DNA of 64,000 nucleotides from Pseudomonadota bacterium (GTDB lineage: Bacteria > Pseudomonadota > Alphaproteobacteria > Rhizobiales > Devosiaceae). The translations under genes and the position numbers were made by a program. Shown here in pieces: positions 25,296-32,314 of the stretch. Each line of letters starts with the position of its first letter. Position 1 is the stretch's first letter. The notes beneath the pieces were generated by a model. The model was not told where the DNA came from. It searched no databases and saw only the letters and a list, made by a program, of their open reading frames with translations. The stretch lies in the NCBI GenBank assembly GCA_023433775.1, contig JAEYTY010000019.1, positions 1 through 64,000 on the forward strand, in the 5' to 3' direction.

Positions 25296-27190
25296 TGACC
25301 ACCGACAGCCCTGAGGGCAAGCCGTCCGTTAGCGCGGACGAAGGTTCGCTGCTTTCCACAGTTCGCAATCTCTGGGCCTATATGTGGCCCGCCGACCGGC
25401 CCGAATTGCGGCTGCGGGTCATTCTGGCCATTGGCGCGCTGCTGCTCAGCAAGGTCGCGACCACGCTCATTCCCTTCGCCTATAAGGGCATTATCGACAG
25501 CCTCGATGGCTCAACGCCCGATTCCGCGCTGATCCTGGGCCTGGCCGTTCCCATCGTTCTGGTCATTGCCTATGCGCTGGGCAATGTCATCGATGCCGGC
25601 TTCCAGCAATTGCGCGACGTGCTTTTCGCCAGCGTCGGCCAGCACGCCGTGCGCAAGCTCGCGCTCGAAACCTTCCACCATCTCCATCGCCTTTCGCTGC
25701 GCTTCCATCTGGCCCGGCGCACGGGCGGGCTCAGCCGCGTTATCGAGCGCGGCACCAAGGGCATCGAAACCATCGTCCGATTCACCATGCTCAACATCGC
25801 GCCCACCATTGTGGAATTCGCGATCACGGCGGTGATTTTCGTCTGGATGTTCGGCATCAGCTATCTCGGCGTGCTGGTGCTGATGATCTGGGGCTATCTT
25901 TATTTCACCATCAAGGCCTCCAACTGGCGCATCTCCATTCGCCGCGACATGAACGAGAGCGACACCGACGCCAATGGCAAGGCCATCGACAGCCTGCTCA
26001 ATTATGAGACGGTGAAATACTTCGCCAACGAGAAGATGGAAGCGGCCCGCTACGATCTCTCCATGGCTGGCTATGAACGCTCTGCCATCCGCATCTGGAC
26101 CTCTCTCGGCTTCCTCAATTTCGGCCAGGCGGTGATTTTCTACGCCGGCTTCCTCGTCATCGGCGTTATGGCCGTGGTCGGCGTCATGAACGGCACGCTG
26201 ACGCTGGGCGATTTTGTCCTGCTCAACACCTTCCTCATGCAGATCTATCGCCCGCTCAACTTCATCGGCTTCGTCTATCGCGAAATCCGCCAGGGCCTGA
26301 CCGACATCGAGGACATGTTCCGCCTGCTCGATCAGAACCCGGAAATCACTGACAAGCCCGACGCCACCGCGCTCTCGGTCACCGGTCCGGTCATCCGCTT
26401 CGAGGATGTCAGCTTCCACTATGACCCCGATCGCGCCATCCTCAAGGGCGTCAGCTTCGAAGTGCCTGCCGGCAAGACCGTTGCCATTGTGGGGCCTACC
26501 GGCGCCGGCAAGTCGACCATTTCGCGCCTGCTGTTCCGCTTCTATGACGTCACTGGCGGCCGCATCACCATTGACGGGCAGGACCTGCGCGATGTGACGC
26601 AGGAAAGCCTCCGCTCGGCCATCGGCATGGTCCCGCAGGATACCGTGCTGTTCAACGACACCATCGGCTACAACATCGAATATGGCCGCCCCGGCGCCAG
26701 CCCCGAAGCCGTGCGCGAAGCCGCTGAAATGGCCCAGGTCGGCACCTTCATCGCCTCCCTGCCCAAGGCTTACGACACCCCGGTGGGGGAGCGCGGCCTG
26801 AAACTCTCAGGCGGCGAAAAGCAGCGCGTTGCCATTGCCCGCACCATCCTCAAGGCACCGTCCATCCTCATTCTCGACGAAGCCACCTCCGCGCTCGATA
26901 CCAAGACCGAGCGCGACATTCAGGCGGCGCTTGACGAAGTTTCGCGCAATCGCACCACCGTGGTCATCGCCCACCGCTTGTCCACCGTGATCAATGCTGA
27001 CGAAATCCTCGTCCTGCGCGAAGGCCTGATTGCCGAACGTGGCAATCATGCCGCGCTCCTGGCGCAGGATGGTCTCTACGCCCAGATGTGGAACCGCCAG
27101 CGCGAAGCCAGCGAAGCCGCCGAACTTCTCGCCCGCACCCAGGACGACCCCGACGGCTTCGTCAAACGCGGCACTCCGGCAGCCGAATAG
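25295..27190 (+). CDS. ABC exporter of the Atm1/HMT1 type
   Basis: A 631-residue half-transporter: membrane domain at about 30-340 and nucleotide-binding domain at about 370-605. Visible motifs are Walker A GPTGAGKST, signature LSGGEKQRV, Walker B ILILDEATSALD and the H-loop AHRLSTV. The sequence NESDTDANGKAIDSLLNYETVKYF in the membrane domain is characteristic of the ABCB7/Atm1/HMT1 group, which exports glutathione conjugates, glutathione polysulfide or metal-glutathione complexes. Pairing with an ArsR-type regulator carrying a Cys cluster suggests induction by metal or sulfur stress. The C-terminus is extended and acidic. It ends nine bases from the convergent MAPEG gene. Confidence 0.93.
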   Translation: MTTDSPEGKPSVSADEGSLLSTVRNLWAYMWPADRPELRLRVILAIGALLLSKVATTLIPFAYKGIIDSLDGSTPDSALILGLAVPIVLVIAYALGNVIDAGFQQLRDVLFASVGQHAVRKLALETFHHLHRLSLRFHLARRTGGLSRVIERGTKGIETIVRFTMLNIAPTIVEFAITAVIFVWMFGISYLGVLVLMIWGYLYFTIKASNWRISIRRDMNESDTDANGKAIDSLLNYETVKYFANEKMEAARYDLSMAGYERSAIRIWTSLGFLNFGQAVIFYAGFLVIGVMAVVGVMNGTLTLGDFVLLNTFLMQIYRPLNFIGFVYREIRQGLTDIEDMFRLLDQNPEITDKPDATALSVTGPVIRFEDVSFHYDPDRAILKGVSFEVPAGKTVAIVGPTGAGKSTISRLLFRFYDVTGGRITIDGQDLRDVTQESLRSAIGMVPQDTVLFNDTIGYNIEYGRPGASPEAVREAAEMAQVGTFIASLPKAYDTPVGERGLKLSGGEKQRVAIARTILKAPSILILDEATSALDTKTERDIQAALDEVSRNRTTVVIAHRLSTVINADEILVLREGLIAERGNHAALLAQDGLYAQMWNRQREASEAAELLARTQDDPDGFVKRGTPAAE

Positions 27191-27210
27191 GGCAGGGGAT
27201 CACCCCTGCC
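27191..27210. terminator. Hairpin between convergent ABC exporter and MAPEG genes
   Basis: GGCAGGGG (27191-27198), loop ATCA, CCCCTGCC (27203-27210). A perfect 8-bp stem directly after the ABC stop and overlapping the last codons of the MAPEG gene. No U tract on either strand, so termination efficiency is uncertain. Confidence 0.45.
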
Positions 27211-27607
27211 ATATGGGAAGTGCAAGCATGGCACTGAGTGTCAGCGTGGCGATCATCGCCATGCCGATGCCCCAGAACATTGAGCGCAATTTGTTGATGC
27301 CGGTCCAATAGCTCAATGTGAAGCCCACCCGTGCCAGCGAATATGCAATGGCCGCAACACTGACAACGGCGTTGTCTGTGCTCGTCACCAGCAGCAGTGT
27401 TGCCGCTGGCACCACCATGCCGGCCGATTCCAGATTGTTTTGCAGTGTTCGTGCTGCCCGTCCGGAAAAGCCTTCGCGGTTAAGGGGCGCTGCCCGGTCT
27501 GTGAAAACGAATGCAAGCCCCTTTGAGCCGACGGTATTGAGGTGTTGAACGGCGGCAGACACGAAAATGAGTGTCCCGGCGGTAAGCAGTGCAATTGAAG
27601 GGTACAT
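27200..27607 (-). CDS. MAPEG family membrane protein
   Basis: A 135-residue integral membrane protein with four predicted helices. The family mark is GRAARTLQNNLESAG at about residue 49, equivalent to the conserved Arg/Asn/Glu segment of membrane-associated glutathione S-transferases. The protein could be a glutathione-dependent transferase or peroxidase, but bacterial MAPEG members are seldom characterised. It is transcribed divergently from a LysR regulator, and the shared promoter region holds a clear LysR-type dyad, so it is the likely regulated target. Confidence 0.87.
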   Translation of the reverse strand: MYPSIALLTAGTLIFVSAAVQHLNTVGSKGLAFVFTDRAAPLNREGFSGRAARTLQNNLESAGMVVPAATLLLVTSTDNAVVSVAAIAYSLARVGFTLSYWTGINKLRSMFWGIGMAMIATLTLSAMLALPIWQG

Positions 27608-27634
27608 GGATGTGGTTCCGGATGGTCAAAGCCG

Positions 27635-27656
27635 CACTATTGTGGTTCAATAATGC
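27635..27656. promoter_or_regulatory. LysR-type binding site between MAPEG and lysR genes
   Basis: The dyad TATTG-TGGTT-CAATA (27638-27652) fits the LTTR T-N11-A box exactly and is extended by outer GCA/TGC. It is centred about 60 bases upstream of the LysR start and 38 bases upstream of the MAPEG start, the usual geometry for an autoregulated LysR and its divergent target. Confidence 0.6.
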
Positions 27657-27704
27657 ACCGTCAACGCGCAAAAGTACGCGCCAAATGTGCAAAAATGTTC
27701 AGTT

Positions 27705-28520
27705 ATGACACCCGACCTATCGATCATCGTGGCGATTGAAGGCGCTGGGACCTTCACCGGCGCAGCCCGTGTCCTAGACGTTGCCCACACCACCGTTTCG
27801 CGAAAGCTCAAGGAGCTTGAGTCCCACTTTGGGGTCCGCCTGGCTGACCGCCGCGATGACGGCGTTGTCTTGACGCCTGAAGGAGAGCGCCTGCTGGAAA
27901 GCGCCCGCCGTATCGAGGCAGAGTTCGCGGGTCTTGAACGCGACATAACAGGCCGCGACCATCGGCTCACCGGCCATATCAAACTGACCACAGTGGATGT
28001 GCTTGCCTGGCTCTATATGCCTGCTCTGGCGCGCTTCTGTGCGCAGCACAAGCAAATTGACCTCGCCCTGGAGGTTGGCTCCGAGCTGCGCAATTTGTCG
28101 CGACGCGAGGCGGAGGTCGCGCTGCGGGCGACCAACAACCCGGACGATCACCTGTTCGGGCGCCAATTGGGAGCGCTCGAATTTTATCCCTATATGCGTG
28201 CCGATATCGCTGCCGATCCGCAGACCGTGCCCTGGCTTGAATATGGCAACCGCGATTGTAGCCAGCCAGCGTCGCGCTGGCTGCGGCGGGTTCATCCAAA
28301 TGTGCGTCCGCAAGTCAGCGTGCCCACGCCCCTGGCCATGTTCCGTGCGGTCCAGGCCGGGTTGGGCATCGGACTGGTGCCGGCTGCATTGGCCGATCAG
28401 GCGCATGACCTCGTCCGGCTTTCTGAAGAACCGGCATTTTCCATCGCCATCTGGCTCCTAACGCCGATGGAACTTCGCCAAACCGCCCGCATCAGGGCCT
28501 TGTTTGAAGCCCTTGCCTAG
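27705..28520 (+). CDS. LysR family transcriptional regulator
   Basis: A 271-residue LysR regulator from the ATG at 27705, which places the helix-turn-helix (EGAGTFTGAARVLDVAHTTV then SRKLKELE) at the normal distance; an ATG at 27687 would add six residues. The effector-binding domain spans about 85-270 but is shorter than average. Inducer unknown. The divergent MAPEG gene and the LTTR box between them suggest a role in thiol or lipid-peroxide defence (inference). Its stop overlaps the stop of the convergent doc gene by four bases. Confidence 0.92.
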   Translation: MTPDLSIIVAIEGAGTFTGAARVLDVAHTTVSRKLKELESHFGVRLADRRDDGVVLTPEGERLLESARRIEAEFAGLERDITGRDHRLTGHIKLTTVDVLAWLYMPALARFCAQHKQIDLALEVGSELRNLSRREAEVALRATNNPDDHLFGRQLGALEFYPYMRADIAADPQTVPWLEYGNRDCSQPASRWLRRVHPNVRPQVSVPTPLAMFRAVQAGLGIGLVPAALADQAHDLVRLSEEPAFSIAIWLLTPMELRQTARIRALFEALA

Positions 28521-28903
28521 TCGCCCAGCGGCCCCGTATGCCCGTGCAGCCAGGTCTCCAGAACCTCCTTGCGGAACGTCCCGGCTTCGAGGTTGGCATA
28601 GATGAACTCGATCCACTCCTCCTCGGTCCCAATTGGCTCGACGCCATTGATCTGCAGAAAAATGATCGTTCCCGCGAAGGCAACGCGCTTGTTGCCATCG
28701 ATAAAGCCATGGTTCATCGCAAGGCTTTCCCACAGCGCTGCAGCCTCTTCGATGACATCGGAGTAGTATCCGGTCTGCGGACGGAGCAGGGCGGACAGGA
28801 TCAAGCCCTCGTCCCGCACGCCCTTGGCTCCGCCGAAGATGCGGATTTGCTCTTCGTGGATCCAGAGAACGTCGTCGAGCGTCAGATAGGTGCGCTCGGC
28901 CAT
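28517..28903 (-). CDS. doc: Doc-type Fic toxin (death on curing)
   Basis: A 128-residue Fic-fold protein of the Doc group. The active-site loop reads HGFIDGNKRVAF (about residues 64-75), with Asp and Lys in place of the Glu/Gly and Arg of AMP-transferring Fic enzymes; Doc toxins of this form phosphorylate elongation factor EF-Tu and stop translation. A TYLTLDDVLWIHEEQI start is typical. It lies three bases downstream of its antitoxin and appears intact. The pair is encoded on the chromosome next to a P450 gene; I see no plasmid or phage genes around it. Confidence 0.92.
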   Translation of the reverse strand: MAERTYLTLDDVLWIHEEQIRIFGGAKGVRDEGLILSALLRPQTGYYSDVIEEAAALWESLAMNHGFIDGNKRVAFAGTIIFLQINGVEPIGTEEEWIEFIYANLEAGTFRKEVLETWLHGHTGPLGD

Positions 28904-28906
28904 GGC

Positions 28907-29146
28907 TTACTTCGCCAGCTCTTCGTAAACCTTGCCCCAGCGCTTGACGCTTTCACCATGCAGCTTCTGCACCAGCGGATTAATGCGGGGCGCCGCACTC
29001 TCCTTCTGCAAGGCCGCATATTGCTCCGGCGAAATCACCACCGCCACGTCGCGCCCGTTCTTCTGGATACGCACCGGCCCGGCCTGCGCCATTTCCAACA
29101 CCTGTCCGAACTTGTTCTTGGCATCGGTTGCAGAAATCTCCGCCAC
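28907..29146 (-). CDS. phd: Phd/YefM-family antitoxin
   Basis: A 79-residue antitoxin. The N-terminal Phd fold is seen in ISATDAKNKFGQVLEMAQAGPVRIQKNGR followed by VAVVISPEQYAAL (split here for length), which dimerises and binds DNA. The C-terminal 25 residues are the charged tail that neutralises the toxin by masking its active site. It precedes doc with three bases between them, the normal antitoxin-first order. Two copies of a TAGCTA palindrome just upstream (29167-29190) are the probable operator for autoregulation by the Phd-Doc complex. Confidence 0.92.
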   Translation of the reverse strand: MAEISATDAKNKFGQVLEMAQAGPVRIQKNGRDVAVVISPEQYAALQKESAAPRINPLVQKLHGESVKRWGKVYEELAK

Positions 29147-29166
29147 GGCGCTCTCCTTTGGCTGAA

Positions 29167-29190
29167 TTAGCTAATTTGGATATTTAGCTA
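29167..29190 (-). promoter_or_regulatory. Paired TTAGCTA palindromes, Phd-Doc operator
   Basis: TTAGCTAA at 29167-29174 and TTAGCTA at 29184-29190, 17 bp centre to centre, in an AT-rich island 20-45 bases before the antitoxin ATG. The island contrasts sharply with the GC-rich surroundings and overlaps where the promoter must lie. Phd-type antitoxins bind short palindromes in tandem, so this is a strong operator candidate. Confidence 0.6.
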
Positions 29191-29328
29191 TTTTAGCCGA
29201 AATAGGCAAGAGCCTTCCGGTGCATTGCTGCTCAGCTAAGGATAAAGCCACCAGCCACTGGTCCCGCGCCCCCGGCTGTGATCAATTCGGCCCAGTCCTG
29301 AAAAGCGGGGTTTGTCGGGCGGTGCATT

Positions 29329-30705
29329 GTGACGATTGAAGACCATAGCGACCACAATACTTCCCCGCGCCGCGCCACGGGCCCCAAGGGCCTGCCCATA
29401 CTTGGCCATCTGCTTGAAATGAGCCGCGACACGCTCGGCTTCTTCGAGCGCAGCGCCCGCGAATATGGCGACATGACTGCGCTGCAGCTCGCTTCGTTCC
29501 CCGCCGTCATTGTCAATAATCCCGATCTCATAGAGCAGGTTCTGGTCAAGCAGAACGAGCATTTCACCAAGAACAAGGTCTTTTGGCGCCAGCTAGAAGC
29601 TCTGCTTGGCAATGGCCTCTTCACCGCCGAAGGCGCCGAATGGCAGCGCCAGCGCAAGCTCGCCGCGCCCGCATTTGCGACCATTCCCCTCGCCACCTAT
29701 GGCCCCCATATGGTCGAGCTCACCCAGCGCATGGTCGACCGCTGGCAGGATGGGCAGGAAATCGACATGCATCGCGAGATGATGGCGCTGGGCCTCCAGA
29801 TTGCCGCCAAGACGCTGCTCGATGCTGATGTCACCGACGATCTCGAGGCCATGGAGCAGGCCGCATATTGGGTCATAGACGAAGTCGCCGACCGCTTCTC
29901 CCGCCCCGTCGTCGTGCCCGATTGGGTGCCGCTGCCCGGCCATCGGCGCTATCTCAAGGGCATCGCCCATCTTGAGCGCATGGTCTATCGGGTCATCGCC
30001 GAAAACCGCGCCGGCAAGCACGCCTCGGCCGGCTTTCTGTCACTGCTGATGTCGGCCCGCGACGAGGCCGGCAAGCCGATGACCGACAAGGCCCTGCGCG
30101 ACCAGATCTGCAATATGCTGCTTGCCGGCTTCGAAACCTCCGCGCTCAGCATGGCCTATGGCTTCCACCTTCTGGGGCAGCATCGCGATATTCAGACCGC
30201 CATCGCCGCCGAGGTCGAAGCCGTCGCGCCGGGCCGCCCCGTCACGCCAGATGATCTGCCCAATTTGCCGCTCACCGAACACGCCATCATCGAAACCTTG
30301 CGCGTCCTGCCCCCCGGCTGGGCCATTGGGCGCGAAGCCGCGACCGATGTGAGAATCGGCGATTATCATATCGCCAAGGGCACCACGGTTATCCTCAGCC
30401 CCTGGATCACCCAGCGCGACCCGCGCTATTTTGAAGATCCGCTCGCCTTCAAGCCCCAGCGTTGGGCCGGCGATTTCCGCCGCAAGCTGCCGCGCTTCGC
30501 CTATTTCCCTTTCGGCGGCGGCCCGCGCGTTTGCATTGGCAATCGTTTCGCCATGATGGAGGCCATGCTGCTGCTGGCCACCATTTCGCGCAAGTTTGAC
30601 GTCGAGCGGCTGATGGATCGCCCCGTCAGCTTTCTGCCTTCGATTACCTTGCGGCCCGTTGGCGGGATTTGGGTAAAACTGCACGCTCGGCAACCGGCGG
30701 GCTGA
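29329..30705 (+). CDS. Cytochrome P450
   Basis: A 458-residue soluble P450 with all key motifs: I-helix LLAGFETSAL (oxygen-binding AGxxT/S), K-helix ETLR, and the haem-thiolate loop FPFGGGPRVCIGNRFA (Cys at about residue 407). The start is GTG at 29329, and the PKGLPILGHLLEM proline-rich hinge begins soon after, so there is no membrane anchor. No ferredoxin or reductase is encoded next to it. The substrate cannot be named; sequence style is like CYP102/CYP4-related bacterial fatty-acid or terpene hydroxylases. Its 3' end overlaps the convergent alpha/beta hydrolase gene by 62 bases. Confidence 0.94.
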   Translation: MTIEDHSDHNTSPRRATGPKGLPILGHLLEMSRDTLGFFERSAREYGDMTALQLASFPAVIVNNPDLIEQVLVKQNEHFTKNKVFWRQLEALLGNGLFTAEGAEWQRQRKLAAPAFATIPLATYGPHMVELTQRMVDRWQDGQEIDMHREMMALGLQIAAKTLLDADVTDDLEAMEQAAYWVIDEVADRFSRPVVVPDWVPLPGHRRYLKGIAHLERMVYRVIAENRAGKHASAGFLSLLMSARDEAGKPMTDKALRDQICNMLLAGFETSALSMAYGFHLLGQHRDIQTAIAAEVEAVAPGRPVTPDDLPNLPLTEHAIIETLRVLPPGWAIGREAATDVRIGDYHIAKGTTVILSPWITQRDPRYFEDPLAFKPQRWAGDFRRKLPRFAYFPFGGGPRVCIGNRFAMMEAMLLLATISRKFDVERLMDRPVSFLPSITLRPVGGIWVKLHARQPAG

Positions 30706-31564
30706 CTTCCGACCGGTCCATCTGGTAGGGCCCCGGAAAACGTCGCGCCATGTCGCTGGCAAAGCGGTGCAGCAGCATATTGAAGCTGTTGGGATACGAC
30801 AGGAACGCGGCGTGGCCTGCGCCCTCGATCAGGTGCGGGTGTCCATCCCAGAGATTGGCATAGGCCAGATGGTCGAGATATTTCACCCGCACAATGGGGT
30901 CTTTGTCGCCATTGACCAGCGCCAGCGGCACCGGTGACGTCTCGACCACCCGCCTCTGGTCGGCAATGCCCCCTTTAAGCAGGCTCTTGGTGGTTTCCGG
31001 GCGCATCCGCCCGTCAGCACGCAAAATGGCGGCAAAGTGCATTCCGTCAGCGTCAGCGCCATAGCACAGGCTCTGCCAGTGCTCGGCGTCTCGCGTCGTG
31101 AACTGCGCCTTGCGGCCCAGCAACATGCCGCTATGCAGGTGAAAGGCCTGCATCGTGGCGATCGTGCCAGGCGCCAGTGGCGGCGCCCCGGTCGCCAATA
31201 CGCCGGCCAGCCGCTCCGGGAACCGCTCCATCATTTCCATGGCAATATGACCGCCCAGCGACCAGCCGACGATCAGCGCCTTGGGTAGGCGCAGGTAATT
31301 CATTACGTCGACTGCCACATTGGTCAGCGCATGTATGGAATAGCTTTCTGCGGGATGCGCGGCATCAGCTGATGCGCCATGCCCCGGCAGGTCAAAGGCA
31401 ATCAGGCGGAACATGTCCTTGAGCGGGCCAGAAAACTGGTGCTCGAACACTTCCTTGCTGCCGCAAATGCCATGGATGAAAAGGATGGGCAGGCCAGTGC
31501 CGCCGCTGTCCCGATACCCGATATCATCGCTGGCCAGATGCATTACTGCGCAGGGCTCAGTCAT
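30644..31564 (-). CDS. Alpha/beta hydrolase
   Basis: A 306-residue hydrolase with the alpha/beta fold. The catalytic triad is visible: nucleophile in VGWSLGGH (Ser about residue 102), acid in NGDKDPI and His in EGAGHAAF. The oxyanion-hole motif is FIHGICG. Relatives include esterases, lactonases and C-C bond hydrolases; the substrate is unknown. The last 62 bases overlap the end of the P450 gene on the other strand, encoding a poorly conserved basic tail (PVAERAVLPKSRQRAAR), so the overlap may have arisen by loss of an earlier stop codon. Confidence 0.9.
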   Translation of the reverse strand: MTEPCAVMHLASDDIGYRDSGGTGLPILFIHGICGSKEVFEHQFSGPLKDMFRLIAFDLPGHGASADAAHPAESYSIHALTNVAVDVMNYLRLPKALIVGWSLGGHIAMEMMERFPERLAGVLATGAPPLAPGTIATMQAFHLHSGMLLGRKAQFTTRDAEHWQSLCYGADADGMHFAAILRADGRMRPETTKSLLKGGIADQRRVVETSPVPLALVNGDKDPIVRVKYLDHLAYANLWDGHPHLIEGAGHAAFLSYPNSFNMLLHRFASDMARRFPGPYQMDRSEVSPPVAERAVLPKSRQRAAR

Positions 31565-31686
31565 AAAGACGCTCCATGATGTGGAGCTGAGTATCGGACA
31601 AATCCCTCTAGGATGCGTTTCTAGGCGCGGTTAAGATATTGTAGATTTGGGATATTGCATTGGGCTTTTGCTGACGGAGTGGGTTC

Positions 31687-32235
31687 ATGGAAACTGTTTT
31701 TGATGTGCTGGTGACCTTGGTCAGCGGCGCCGTGGTGGCGGCCTACGCCTGGTCTGTGCGCAATCATTTCGTGTCCGACGTCATGCCCTCCGGCGCCCGG
31801 ATTATTGCGCTTGCCGTCATCGCCTCCACCGTCATCATGCTGGCGCTGACCTGGTTCACCACCCAGCCGCTCTGGGCCCAGATTGTCGGCCTCGCCATCC
31901 AGCTTTTCAGCGCCTGGATGTTCTACGCGGCCATTCTCGCCTCGCGCCGCGCCCGCTTGCGTTTCGTGTTCGATCCTGAGCATCCCCATTCGCTGGTCGA
32001 TCAGGGCCCCTACAAAGTCGTGCGGCACCCCTTCTATGTGTCCTATTCCATCTTCTGGTTCGGCTGGGCCGTGGCCACCTGGTCGCCCTTCGCCATCCCC
32101 AGCGTCATCATCCTCATCTGGCTCTACATTTCCGCAGCCCGCCTCGAAGAGCGCAATTTCGAAGCATCGCCGCTCTCCTCCGAATACGCCGCATACAAGT
32201 CGCGCACCGGCTTTTTTGTCCCCGGGTTGAAGTAG
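31687..32235 (+). CDS. Isoprenylcysteine carboxyl methyltransferase family protein
   Basis: A 182-residue membrane protein with four to five helices. The C-terminal half carries the SAM-binding signature of the ICMT/PEMT group: DQGPYKVVRHPFYVSY and, later, AARLEERNFEA. Bacterial members methylate small lipophilic or thiol substrates, mostly unknown. The ATG follows a GACGGAGTGGG ribosome site. It is separated from the convergent RND gene by a strong bidirectional terminator. No clear functional partner is adjacent. Confidence 0.85.
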   Translation: METVFDVLVTLVSGAVVAAYAWSVRNHFVSDVMPSGARIIALAVIASTVIMLALTWFTTQPLWAQIVGLAIQLFSAWMFYAAILASRRARLRFVFDPEHPHSLVDQGPYKVVRHPFYVSYSIFWFGWAVATWSPFAIPSVIILIWLYISAARLEERNFEASPLSSEYAAYKSRTGFFVPGLK

Positions 32236-32268
32236 TTGGTCCGGCTGCAGCTTCTGTTGACACAATAA

Positions 32269-32294
32269 AAAAGGCCCGCAGATGCGGGCCTTTT
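32269..32294. terminator. Bidirectional Rho-independent terminator
   Basis: AAAAGGCCCGC (32269-32279), loop AGAT, GCGGGCCTTTT (32284-32294). Perfect 11-bp stem with T-runs on both strands, between the convergent ICMT-like and RND genes. Confidence 0.92.
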
Positions 32295-32314
32295 CAATTT
32301 TCGGGGCAGGGTGC

